From NCBI RefSeq assembly GCF_014843845.1, contig NZ_JHQS01000051.1, positions 1 through 64,000 on the forward strand: a stretch of DNA of 64,000 nt. The letters run 5' to 3'. A model generated the notes under the pieces. It worked only from the letters and a program-made list of their open reading frames with translations. It searched no databases and was not told the origin of the DNA. Shown piece by piece: positions 35,736-43,856 of this stretch. Position numbers and translations under genes: made by a program. The stretch is from Mesorhizobium amorphae (GTDB taxonomy: Bacteria; Pseudomonadota; Alphaproteobacteria; Rhizobiales; Rhizobiaceae). Position 1 is the first letter of the stretch. Each line of letters opens with the position of its first letter.

Positions 35736-36596
35736 ATGCAGAGCGTGCTCAGCATCGCGGTCGACGCCCTTGCCTACGGCATGGTGCTGTTCGTCATCTC
35801 GATCGGCCTGTCGATGACGATGGGTCTGATGCGGGTGGTGAATCTGGCGCACGGCGCCTTCGCGATGGTCGGCGGCTATCTCGCCTCCTATGCCGTGCGT
35901 GATCTTGGCCTGGGCTATGTCGCCGGTGTCGTGCTGGCGGTGGCCGGCACCGTTGTGATTGCGGCACCGATCGAGCGACTGCTCTACCGCCGCATCTACA
36001 ACAAGCCGGAACTCATCCAGGTGCTCATGACGATCGGCATCACTTTCTGCGTCATCGGCATTGCAAACTATCTGTTCGGGCCGACGCTCAAGACCATCCC
36101 GCTGCCCGAGATGCTGAGCGGGCCGGTCGATCTCGGCTTTCGTTCGATTGCCGCGCACAAGCTGTTTGCGATTCTGTGCGGCCTCGCCGTCGCAGCGGCG
36201 CTCTGGTATCTCGTCGAGAGGACGCCCTTCGGCGTGAAGCTGCGCGCCTCGGTGGACAATGCGCCGATGGCCGCTGCGCTCGGCGTGAGGACAAAATCCG
36301 TCTATGCGGCGAGCTTCGCCATCGCTGTCGGCCTTGCCGCGTTCGGCGGCATCGTCGGCGCCGAACTGCTGCCGATCGAACCCTACTACGCGCTGCGCTA
36401 CATGGTGACCTTCCTCGTCGTCGTCTCGGTCGGCGGAGCCGGTTCGATCGGCGGCGCCTTGCTTGCCTGCCTCGTGCTTGGCGCGGTCGACACGACGGGA
36501 CGTTATCTGGTGCCGGAATATGGCGAGTTCTTCTTCTACCTTGCCGTGATCGTCATCGTCTGCGCGTTTCCGCGCGGCCTGCTTGGAAAGGCCTGA
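35736..36596 (+). CDS. Branched-chain-type ABC transporter permease (LivH-like)
   Basis: 286 residues with about eight hydrophobic helices. GLMRVVNLAHGAFAMVGGYLA is the conserved LivH N-terminal segment, and GGAGSIGGALLACLVLGAVD the C-terminal one. It starts after CCCGGAGTGAGAC and is followed four bases later by the LivM-like gene. The two form the inner-membrane channel. Confidence 0.93.
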   Translation: MQSVLSIAVDALAYGMVLFVISIGLSMTMGLMRVVNLAHGAFAMVGGYLASYAVRDLGLGYVAGVVLAVAGTVVIAAPIERLLYRRIYNKPELIQVLMTIGITFCVIGIANYLFGPTLKTIPLPEMLSGPVDLGFRSIAAHKLFAILCGLAVAAALWYLVERTPFGVKLRASVDNAPMAAALGVRTKSVYAASFAIAVGLAAFGGIVGAELLPIEPYYALRYMVTFLVVVSVGGAGSIGGALLACLVLGAVDTTGRYLVPEYGEFFFYLAVIVIVCAFPRGLLGKA

Positions 36597-36599
36597 CGG

Positions 36600-37601
36600 A
36601 TGGACGCCAATCATCCTGCAAGCCTCGCCGAGCAAGTCGCCAGGCCGCCTTTCTCCGCTTCGGCTGACTGGATCGGCCTTGCGGCGATCCTGGCCGCCGC
36701 GATCATCGGCTATCTGCTGTTTCCCAACAATCTTGCGCTGCTCACGCGCGTCATCGGCATCGTCATGCTGGTGCTGTCGATCGATCTCGTGACCGGCTTC
36801 TGCGGCGTGGCGACACTCGGCCATGCCGCGCTGTTCGGTGCCGGGGCCTATGCCGCCGGCATCGCCGCCGCGCATTTCGGCATAACCGACCCGATCGCCA
36901 TGATTGCGGCAGGCGCCGCCGGCGGCGCGGTCGCCGGCCTGATATCCGGCCTCGTCGTCCTGCTCGGCCACGGGCTCGGGCAGCTTGTGCTTTCGATCGC
37001 CATCGTCAATCTTTTTCACGAGGCGGCCAACAAGGCCGCGAGCTGGACCGGCGGCAGCGATGGCCTGACGGACATTGCGCCAAGCCCGCTGTTCGGCGTT
37101 TTCGCATTCGATCTTTGGGGACGCACCGCCTATGGGCTGGGGATAGCGCTGCTGGTGATTGTCTTCTTCCTGCTGCAGCGCCTGTCCCGCTCCCCGTTCG
37201 GCATGCTCTGCCGCGGCATCCGGCAGGATCCGATCCGGGTTGCGGCAATGGGTGCGTCGGTGCGCAAGACGCTGCTCAAGATGTACATCATCTCGGGCGT
37301 GGTCGCCGGCGTCGGCGGTGGCCTCAACGCGATCTCAACCCAGGTGGTGGGGCTCGACAGCCTGAGCTTCACCCTCTCGGCGCAGGCGCTGGTGATGCTG
37401 GTTCTCGGCGGCACCGGGTCGCTCTACGGCGCGATCATCGGCACGTTCGTCGTCATGCTGTTTGAGGATTTCGTTTCCGCCGCCAACCCTTTCCACTGGC
37501 TGACGATCATGGGCGCGCTGCTGGTCGGTGTCGTGCTGTTTGCACCGCGCGGCATTTTTGGCACGGCCGCCCAGCTGTTCGATCAGTGGAGGCGAAGATG
37601 A
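36600..37601 (+). CDS. Branched-chain-type ABC transporter permease (LivM-like)
   Basis: 333 residues, hydrophobic, with the LivM marks GFCGVATLGHAALFGAGAYAAG and LGGTGSLYGAIIGTFVV. It starts three bases after the LivH-like stop and overlaps the LivG-like gene by ATGA. Confidence 0.93.
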   Translation: MDANHPASLAEQVARPPFSASADWIGLAAILAAAIIGYLLFPNNLALLTRVIGIVMLVLSIDLVTGFCGVATLGHAALFGAGAYAAGIAAAHFGITDPIAMIAAGAAGGAVAGLISGLVVLLGHGLGQLVLSIAIVNLFHEAANKAASWTGGSDGLTDIAPSPLFGVFAFDLWGRTAYGLGIALLVIVFFLLQRLSRSPFGMLCRGIRQDPIRVAAMGASVRKTLLKMYIISGVVAGVGGGLNAISTQVVGLDSLSFTLSAQALVMLVLGGTGSLYGAIIGTFVVMLFEDFVSAANPFHWLTIMGALLVGVVLFAPRGIFGTAAQLFDQWRRR

Positions 37602-38362
37602 GCGCGGTGTTCGAGGTCGAGCGGCTGAGCAAGGCCTTCGGCGGGCTGGCGGTGACCCAGGCCGTCTCGCTGGCGATGGCGCCCGGCGACCGCGTGGCGC
37701 TTATCGGGCCAAACGGCGCCGGCAAGACCACGTTCGTCAATCTCGTCACCGGCCATCTGAAACCGGATTCTGGGGTCGTCCGCCTCGCCGGCGATCAGAT
37801 CAACGGCATGAAGGCGATGCAGCGCGTTCAACGCGGCCTGGTACGGTCCTTTCAGGTCACGCGTCTCTTCCCGGAGATGACTCCGCGGGAACATCTCGCA
37901 CTGGCCGTCCTGCAGCGCCAGGGCCGTACCGGCCGCCTGTACGGAACGTTCTGGTCGATGCCTGAAGTCCTCGAAGAGAGCGAGGCGCTGCTGCGCACGC
38001 TTGGCCTGGAGGCCGCCGCCGACCGCAAGGTGGCGGAGATAGCCTACGGGCAGCAGCGGCTGCTGGAGATTGCGTTCGCGCTGGCGTTGAGACCGAAAGT
38101 CCTGCTGCTGGACGAGCCCGCGGCCGGTGTTCCGCAAAGCGAAACCCCGCGCATCGAGGCCGCACTCGCCGGGCTTCCCGCCGACCTGGCGGTGCTGATG
38201 ATCGAACACGACATGGATCTCGTGTTCCGTTTTGCGAAACGGGTCATCGTCCTGGCCGCCGGCACGATCATCTTCGACGGCGCACCCGGCGATGTGACCA
38301 AGGACGCACGCGTGCGCGAGGCCTATCTCGGGAGCTATGCCGATGACCGCAGCGTCGCTTGA
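37598..38362 (+). CDS. Branched-chain-type ABC transporter ATPase (LivG-like)
   Basis: 254 residues from ATG 37598, ribosome site GGAGGCGAAG; GTG 37586 is an in-frame alternative. Walker A is GPNGAGKTT, the signature segment IAYGQQRLLEIAFAL is of the degenerate LivG kind, and Walker B is LLLDEPAAG. The last 20 bases overlap the LivF-like gene, so the two ATPases are coupled. Confidence 0.92.
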   Translation: MSAVFEVERLSKAFGGLAVTQAVSLAMAPGDRVALIGPNGAGKTTFVNLVTGHLKPDSGVVRLAGDQINGMKAMQRVQRGLVRSFQVTRLFPEMTPREHLALAVLQRQGRTGRLYGTFWSMPEVLEESEALLRTLGLEAAADRKVAEIAYGQQRLLEIAFALALRPKVLLLDEPAAGVPQSETPRIEAALAGLPADLAVLMIEHDMDLVFRFAKRVIVLAAGTIIFDGAPGDVTKDARVREAYLGSYADDRSVA

Positions 38363-39071
38363 GATATCGGGTCTGACCGCCGGCTACGGTCAGACCCGTG
38401 TGCTCGAGGATGTATCTTTCGTTGCGCCTGCGGGCGCCAGGCTGGCGGTGCTCGGACGAAACGGCGTCGGCAAGTCGACACTGCTGGCCACGATCGCCGG
38501 CCAGACGCGGCGCCATGCCGGAGAGATCAGGCTGGGAGGCGTTGACATCGTCGGCAAGGACAGCGCCTCGCGCGCCTGGCTTGGCCTCGGCTACGTGCCG
38601 CAGGAGCGCGGCATCTTCCCGTCGCTGACCGTGGAGGAGAACCTCTTCGTCGGGCTGAAGGACCGCCAGCGATCGGCCGTGGACGAGGCATACGCCATGT
38701 TCCCCCGGCTGAAGGAGCGGCGGCGCAATCGCGGCAACCAACTGTCGGGCGGCGAACAGCAGATGCTGACGACGGCGCGCACCATCCTTGGCCGTCCATC
38801 CGTCCTCATGCTTGACGAACCGCTCGAGGGACTGGCTCCGGTGATCTGCGACGAACTCATGGCGGCGCTGATGCGGCTCGCTTCCGGCGGCGACATGACC
38901 ATTCTGCTCGTCGAGCAGAGGATCCGGGCCGCGCTGGACTTCGCCGATCAGGTGCTCATCCTCGAACGCGGCCGGATTGCCTGGACGGGAACGCCGGCGG
39001 CACTGCGCGCCAGCCCGCAGACCATCGAGAGACTGCTCGGCGTTGCCGCGATGCCGCATTCGGTCGCATAA
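38343..39071 (+). CDS. Branched-chain-type ABC transporter ATPase (LivF-like)
   Basis: 242 residues. ATG 38343 is chosen because GGGAG lies eight bases upstream; ATG 38337 is only two bases from it. Walker A GRNGVGKST, signature LSGGEQQMLTTARTI and Walker B VLMLDEPLEGLAP are complete. The stop TAA at 39069-39071 is followed one base later by a tandem palindromic repeat. Confidence 0.92.
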   Translation: MTAASLEISGLTAGYGQTRVLEDVSFVAPAGARLAVLGRNGVGKSTLLATIAGQTRRHAGEIRLGGVDIVGKDSASRAWLGLGYVPQERGIFPSLTVEENLFVGLKDRQRSAVDEAYAMFPRLKERRRNRGNQLSGGEQQMLTTARTILGRPSVLMLDEPLEGLAPVICDELMAALMRLASGGDMTILLVEQRIRAALDFADQVLILERGRIAWTGTPAALRASPQTIERLLGVAAMPHSVA

Positions 39072-39072
39072 A

Positions 39073-39197
39073 GCAATTCCAGGAAAAGTGTGTAGCGGTT
39101 TTCTGTCCGGAATTGCGTAAAGACAAAGAGCAATTCCAGGAAAAGTGTGCAGCGGTTTTCCGTCCGGAATTGCGTAAAGACAAAGAGCAATTCCAGG
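39073..39197. repeat. Tandem 57-bp palindromic repeat, two full copies plus a partial
   Basis: Copies start at 39073, 39130 and 39187, a period of exactly 57 bases; the third is cut after GCAATTCCAGG. Each full unit has a 44-base core from GCAATTCC to GGAATTGC, containing GGAAAA and TTTTCC, then GTAAAGACAAAGA. The core can fold as an imperfect hairpin. A near-identical single copy lies at 18503-18546. It separates the convergent ABC operon and pcaQ. Confidence 0.9.
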
Positions 39198-39210
39198 GCG
39201 CTCGTGAGTG

Positions 39211-40128
39211 TCAGGTGTGGTGGCTGGCCGCCTCGCGGATGGTCTGCAGCAGGATGGTGAAGGCCGGCGAAGGGGCGGTGTCGGTGCGCATGGTCAGGCC
39301 AACCGGTCCCTTGGTCTCCTCGGTGTTGACCGGCAAAGCGACGAAGGCGCCGCTGGCGATCTCGTTGGCGACCACGCCTGCCGAGATGATCCAGACGGCG
39401 TTGCTCTGGCGCATGAAGGAACGGCCGAAGGAATCCGAGACGGTCTCGATCTCGGTCGCCGGCGCCGTCATGCCGTTGGTGATGAACAGGCGGTCGACGA
39501 AGGGGCGGATGACGGATTCCCGCGTTGGCATCAGCACCGGGAATTCGTCGAGGCGGGCGAATACGTCCTGGCCAGGCTCGATGAGCGGGTGGCCGGCCCG
39601 CACCACGAACAGCACCTGCTCGGAATAGAGATGTTCAAAGAAAAAGCCGGTCATGTTTTCCGGCGCCGCGAGCCGGCCGACAACGAGGTCGAGCGCGCCG
39701 ACGCGCAGCTGTTCCAGAAGCACCGCATTTTCGCCGGTGACGATCTTGATCGCGGCACCGGTATTCTCGCTCAGGAACAGGTTCATGGCGAGCGGCATCA
39801 CCCGCGCCGACACGGTGGGCAGCGCGCCGATGCGGATCGGGTGGCGGTTGATGGCGCCGTCCTGGCGGACGGAATCGACGCCGCGCTTCAGCGCGGTGAC
39901 TGCCGTGCCGGCATGACCGAGGAAGATTTCGCCGAGCCGCGTCACCCTTATGCCGCGGCCGTCGCGCTCGACGACGGCGATGCCGAGCGCCTCCTCCAGT
40001 TCGCGCAATGTCTTGGTCACCGCCGGCGCGCTGACATGCAGGAAATCGGCGGCGCGCGCCACGCTGCCTTGCCGCGCCACTTCGAGAAACGCCTGCAGGT
40101 GTCTGAAGCGGATGCGGCGTTCGGCCAT
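39211..40128 (-). CDS. pcaQ: LysR-family regulator of protocatechuate catabolism
   Basis: 305 residues. The N-terminal LysR HTH has FLEVARQGSVARAADFLHVSAPAVTKTLRELE. The effector domain follows. The gene diverges from pcaD, which is the PcaQ position in Agrobacterium and Sinorhizobium, where PcaQ activates pcaDCHGB with beta-carboxymuconate or carboxymuconolactone as co-inducer. A PcaQ-box-like sequence lies at 40135-40150 in the gap. Identity rests on family plus location and is strong. Confidence 0.92.
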   Translation of the reverse strand: MAERRIRFRHLQAFLEVARQGSVARAADFLHVSAPAVTKTLRELEEALGIAVVERDGRGIRVTRLGEIFLGHAGTAVTALKRGVDSVRQDGAINRHPIRIGALPTVSARVMPLAMNLFLSENTGAAIKIVTGENAVLLEQLRVGALDLVVGRLAAPENMTGFFFEHLYSEQVLFVVRAGHPLIEPGQDVFARLDEFPVLMPTRESVIRPFVDRLFITNGMTAPATEIETVSDSFGRSFMRQSNAVWIISAGVVANEIASGAFVALPVNTEETKGPVGLTMRTDTAPSPAFTILLQTIREAASHHT

Positions 40129-40134
40129 GGTTCG

Positions 40135-40150
40135 ATAACCCCCAAGTTAA
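40135..40150 (+). promoter_or_regulatory. PcaQ-box-like site
   Basis: ATAACC-CCCA-AGTTAA matches the published rhizobial PcaQ motif ATAACC-N4-GGTTAA except for one base (A in place of the first G of the right arm). It is 71 bases before the pcaD start and seven bases from the pcaQ start, so it fits activation of pcaD and autoregulation. Confidence 0.7.
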
Positions 40151-40220
40151 TGAAATGCCGCAAAATATCATTTTACCGAACCAAACACCTAGTGCAAGGT
40201 AGCAGTGGAGGATCGAAATC

Positions 40221-41030
40221 GTGCCATTCGTCAGCATCGGCGGCATCACGCTGCATCACCGCTACAGGCCGGCAGCTGGCAATGCGCGCCCGATCATATT
40301 CATGAATTCGCTGGGAACCGACTTCCGAATCTGGGACGCGGTTGTCTCGGCGCTTGATGGTGAAATGCCTCTGCTTGTCTACGACAAGCGTGGCCACGGG
40401 CTCTCCGATATTGGCGGTATCAACTCGATCGACGACCATGTCGACGATCTCTGCGGCCTCATCGATCATCTCGGCCTTGGCAAGGTCGTACTGTGCGGCC
40501 TGTCGGTGGGCGGGCTCATCGCACAAGGATTTTATGCGCGGCGCCCCGAAGGTGTCGAAGGCCTTATCCTGTCCGACACGGCGCACAAGATCGGCACGGC
40601 CGACAGCTGGAACGCGCGCATCGCAACGGTGGAAAGCAAAGGGATCCAGGAGATTGCCGACGGGGTACTCAAAATGTGGTTCACCCCCGCCTTCCACACG
40701 GCGCGTTCGGCCGAGCTTGACGGCTATTGGAACATGCTGACCAGGCAGGCGCCCGCCGGCTATGCCGGGACCTGCGCTGCCATTCGCGACGCGGATTTCA
40801 CCGAGGCCGCGCGCCGCATCGCGGTGTCGACGCTCTGCATCGTCGGCGACCAGGACGGCTCGACGCCGCCCGAGCTTGTGCGCTCGCTGGCCGATCTCAT
40901 CCCCGGCGCGCGCTTCGAGGTGATCCGCGACGCCGGGCACATTCCCTGCGTCGAGCAGCCTGAGGCGCTGACCGCGTTGATCCGCGACTTTGTCGCTTCG
41001 CTTGCCGATGGAAAGCAAACTCATGGATGA
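40221..41030 (+). CDS. pcaD: 3-oxoadipate enol-lactonase
   Basis: 269 residues from GTG 40221, with GGAGGA eight bases upstream. It is an alpha/beta hydrolase: FMNSLGTDFRIWD near the oxyanion region, nucleophile Ser in CGLSVGGLIAQ, DQDGSTPP for the acid and AGHIPCVEQP for the histidine. It hydrolyses beta-ketoadipate enol-lactone to beta-ketoadipate. It heads pcaDCHGB-pobA, and its stop overlaps the pcaC start. It is a separate gene here, not fused with pcaC as PcaL. Confidence 0.94.
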   Translation: MPFVSIGGITLHHRYRPAAGNARPIIFMNSLGTDFRIWDAVVSALDGEMPLLVYDKRGHGLSDIGGINSIDDHVDDLCGLIDHLGLGKVVLCGLSVGGLIAQGFYARRPEGVEGLILSDTAHKIGTADSWNARIATVESKGIQEIADGVLKMWFTPAFHTARSAELDGYWNMLTRQAPAGYAGTCAAIRDADFTEAARRIAVSTLCIVGDQDGSTPPELVRSLADLIPGARFEVIRDAGHIPCVEQPEALTALIRDFVASLADGKQTHG

Positions 41031-41433
41031 AGTGTCGAAGAATACAAACGCATTCCGCACCGGACTGTCGGTCAGGCGTTCGGTGCTCGGCGATCCGCAT
41101 GTCGATCGCGCCGAGGACGCCGCCACCGATTTCGACCGGCCGTTCCAGCAGCTGATCACCGAGGCCGCCTGGGGAACGGTGTGGGCGCGGCCCGGTTGGA
41201 GTCATCGTGAGCGCTCGATCGTGACGCTGGCGCTGCTGGCGGCACTCGGCCATGATGAGGAGGTGGCCATGCATGTGCGCGCCACCGCCAACACCGGCGC
41301 TTCGCGCGACGATATCTGCGAGGCGTTCCTGCACGTCGCGATCTATGCCGGCGTGCCGGCGGCAAACCGCGCCTTCAAGATCGCTAAGGAGGTGTTCTCA
41401 CAAATGGATGGAGGCAAGAGCGCCCATGCCTGA
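41023..41433 (+). CDS. pcaC: 4-carboxymuconolactone decarboxylase
   Basis: 136 residues, the usual size. The CMD/AhpD-like domain shows FDRPFQQLITEAAWGTVWARPG and HVRATANTGASRDDICEAFLH. It decarboxylates gamma-carboxymuconolactone to the enol-lactone. ATG 41023 overlaps the pcaD stop by eight bases and follows GGAAAG; upstream in-frame ATGs lie inside pcaD. It overlaps pcaH by eight bases. Confidence 0.94.
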   Translation: MDEVSKNTNAFRTGLSVRRSVLGDPHVDRAEDAATDFDRPFQQLITEAAWGTVWARPGWSHRERSIVTLALLAALGHDEEVAMHVRATANTGASRDDICEAFLHVAIYAGVPAANRAFKIAKEVFSQMDGGKSAHA

Positions 41434-42178
41434 GCCCGGCTCGAACCGGATGCCGGAGACCGGTGCCTTCTTCCAGCGCGACCGGACATGGCACCCGCCG
41501 GTGCTGACGCCGGACTACAAGACCTCCGTGCTGCGCTCGCCGCAGAAGGCGCTGCTGGCGTTCGACAACACGGCGTCGGAACTGACCGGCCCGGTGTTCG
41601 GCCACGCCATGCTCGGCGAACTCGACAACGATCTGATCCACAATTTCGCCAGGCCCGGCGAAAGCGCCATCGGCGAGCGCATCATCGTCTACGGAAGGGT
41701 GCTCGACGAGCGCGGCAAGGGCGTGCCGGGCGCGCTGCTCGAATTCTGGCAGGCCAATTCAGGCGGCCGCTACCGCCACAAGAAGGACGGCTATCTGGCG
41801 CCGCTCGATCCGAATTTCGGCGGCTGCGGCCGCACCATCACCGGCGAGGATGGCGGCTATGCTTTTCGCACCGTCAAGCCCGGGCCCTATCCCTGGCCGA
41901 ACGGGCCCAATGACTGGCGGCCCTCGCACATCCATTTCTCGATTTTCGGCCACGCCTTTGCGCAGCGGCTGATCACGCAGATGTATTTCGAAGGCGATCC
42001 GCTGATCTGGCATTGCCCGATCGTGCGCGGCATTCGCGACAGAGCGGCGATCGAGACGCTGATCGCCGCTTTGGACATGCAGGCGACCATTCCGATGGAT
42101 GCGCGGGCCTACAAGTTCGACATCGTGCTGCGCGGATGGCGCGCCTCGCTGTTCGAGAACCGGCCGGAGGGCAATTGA
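41426..42178 (+). CDS. pcaH: Protocatechuate 3,4-dioxygenase beta subunit
   Basis: 250 residues. The non-haem Fe(III) ligands can be placed: one Tyr in GRYRHKKDGY, the second Tyr in GPYPWPNG, and two His in PSHIHFSIFG. The beta subunit carries the iron site of this intradiol enzyme, which opens protocatechuate to 3-carboxy-cis,cis-muconate. ATG 41426 follows GGAGG by 11 bases; ATG 41450 is a weaker choice. It shares one base with pcaG. Confidence 0.95.
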   Translation: MPEPGSNRMPETGAFFQRDRTWHPPVLTPDYKTSVLRSPQKALLAFDNTASELTGPVFGHAMLGELDNDLIHNFARPGESAIGERIIVYGRVLDERGKGVPGALLEFWQANSGGRYRHKKDGYLAPLDPNFGGCGRTITGEDGGYAFRTVKPGPYPWPNGPNDWRPSHIHFSIFGHAFAQRLITQMYFEGDPLIWHCPIVRGIRDRAAIETLIAALDMQATIPMDARAYKFDIVLRGWRASLFENRPEGN

Positions 42179-42792
42179 TGGCGCAGTCGCTCGACCGGTT
42201 CAAGGAGAGCCCCTCGCAGACCGCCGGCCCTTACGTGCATATCGGGCTGACGCCCAACTTCTGCGGCATCGGTGGGGTCTATCCGGCCGATCTCGGCGCT
42301 TCGATGGTCAACGACAAGACCCAAGGCGAGCGGATCGGGCTCGAGATCCGGGTGCTCGACGGCACCGGTACGCCGCTCAGGGATGCGCTGATCGAGATCT
42401 GGCAGGCCGATGCCAAGGGGCTCTACAATTCGCCGGCCGAATTGCGCGGAGCAGCCGATCCGGATTTTTTGGGCTGGGGCCGCTGCCCGAGCGACATGGA
42501 AACGGGGCTATGCACCTTCCAGACGATCAAGCCCGGCCGCGTACCGTTCCGCGACGGGCGGCTGATGGCGCCGCATGTCAGCCTGTGGATCGTGGCGCGC
42601 GGCATTAACATAGGCCTGCACACCCGGCTCTATTTCTTCGACGAGGCAAAGGCCAATGCCGAGGACCCGATCCTTGCCCGCATCGAGCAGCGCGTACGGG
42701 TGCCGACGCTGATCGCCGAGCGCAAGGGCGACAGCTACATCTTCGATGTCCATCTGCAGGGCGAGAAGGAGACGGTCTTCTTCGACAGCTGA
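42178..42792 (+). CDS. pcaG: Protocatechuate 3,4-dioxygenase alpha subunit
   Basis: 204 residues. SPSQTAGPYVHIGL at the N terminus and EIWQADAKGLYNSP are typical alpha-subunit segments. It lacks the full set of iron ligands, as expected, and makes the mixed complex with PcaH. Start and stop share bases with the neighbouring genes, giving strict coupling to pcaH. Confidence 0.95.
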   Translation: MAQSLDRFKESPSQTAGPYVHIGLTPNFCGIGGVYPADLGASMVNDKTQGERIGLEIRVLDGTGTPLRDALIEIWQADAKGLYNSPAELRGAADPDFLGWGRCPSDMETGLCTFQTIKPGRVPFRDGRLMAPHVSLWIVARGINIGLHTRLYFFDEAKANAEDPILARIEQRVRVPTLIAERKGDSYIFDVHLQGEKETVFFDS

Positions 42793-42803
42793 CCGGCCGC
42801 GAC

Positions 42804-43856
42804 ATGACCGTATCGCCCTTCGACCATCCGCTGCTGTCCGGCCTTCTCGGCGACGAGGAGGCGGCGAGGCATTTTTCCGTGGAAGCGGAAATCGCCGCGA
42901 TGCTCGCCTTCGAGCGCTCGCTGGCGGAGGCCGAGGCTGCATGCGGCGTCATCCCTCACGAGGCCGAAGCCGCGATCGTTATGGCACTGGCCTCATTCCG
43001 GCCCGACACGGCGAAGCTGCGCGCCGGCGTCGCCAGAGATGGCGTCGCAGTTCCCGAGTTGGTGCGGCAGATCAAGACCGCTGTTGGCGAACCGCATGGC
43101 CAGTGGGTTCATTTCGGGGCGACCAGCCAGGATGTCATCGACACCGCGCTGATGCTTCGGCTGAAACCTGTCGTCGAGCATCTTGGCCTACTGTTGACCG
43201 AGAATATGGTGCGGTTTGCTTCTCTCGAAGAGCAGTTCGGGAAAAGGGCCCTGATGGCGATGACCCGCATGCAGCCAGCAATCCCGATCCAGGTGTCAGA
43301 CCGCGTCCGGGCGTGGCAGGCGCCGCTGCAACGGAACCAATTGCGATTGTCGGAACAGTCCGGGCGGCTGCTGGTGGTGCAGTTCGGCGGTGCGGCCGGC
43401 ACGCTGGAGAAACTGGGCGACAAGGCCGAGCTTGTCCGCGCGGCGCTGGCCGCCAGGCTCGGCCTCGGCGACGCGCCGCAATGGCATAGCCAGCGCGACG
43501 CGCTTGCCGATTTCGCCGGCTGGCTGTCGCTGGTGACGGGCAGCCTCGGCAAGTTCGGGCAGGACATCGCGCTGATCGCGCAGGCCGGTACCGACATAGC
43601 GCTTTCCGGCGGCGGCAGTTCGTCGGCTATGCCGCACAAGCAGAACCCGGTGAAGGCCGAGGCACTGGTGGCGCTGGCCCGCTTCAACGCCACGCAGCTT
43701 TCCGGCATGCAACAGGCGCTGGTGCATGAACAGGAGCGTTCCGGTGCGGCGTGGACGCTGGAATGGCTGCTGCTGCCGCAGATGGTGGTGGCGACCGCCG
43801 CTGCGCTGCGGCTCGCCGCTGAACTCGCCGGGCAGATCGAAAGTCTCGGACACTGA
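42804..43856 (+). CDS. pcaB: 3-carboxy-cis,cis-muconate cycloisomerase
   Basis: 350 residues of the fumarase/argininosuccinate-lyase superfamily. HFGATSQDVIDTALMLR and the signature GGGSSSAMPHKQNPVKAE are present. It converts 3-carboxymuconate to gamma-carboxymuconolactone. It is about 100 residues shorter than the Pseudomonas enzyme, which has an extra C-terminal region; rhizobial versions are commonly of this shorter size. It shares one base with pobA. Confidence 0.94.
   Translation: MTVSPFDHPLLSGLLGDEEAARHFSVEAEIAAMLAFERSLAEAEAACGVIPHEAEAAIVMALASFRPDTAKLRAGVARDGVAVPELVRQIKTAVGEPHGQWVHFGATSQDVIDTALMLRLKPVVEHLGLLLTENMVRFASLEEQFGKRALMAMTRMQPAIPIQVSDRVRAWQAPLQRNQLRLSEQSGRLLVVQFGGAAGTLEKLGDKAELVRAALAARLGLGDAPQWHSQRDALADFAGWLSLVTGSLGKFGQDIALIAQAGTDIALSGGGSSSAMPHKQNPVKAEALVALARFNATQLSGMQQALVHEQERSGAAWTLEWLLLPQMVVATAAALRLAAELAGQIESLGH

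Noticed and set aside
39073..39197. 57-bp tandem repeat as a CRISPR or coding repeat
   Set aside because: The copies are contiguous and palindromic without unique spacers. The 80-codon minus-strand frame over them only reflects the period being a multiple of three.
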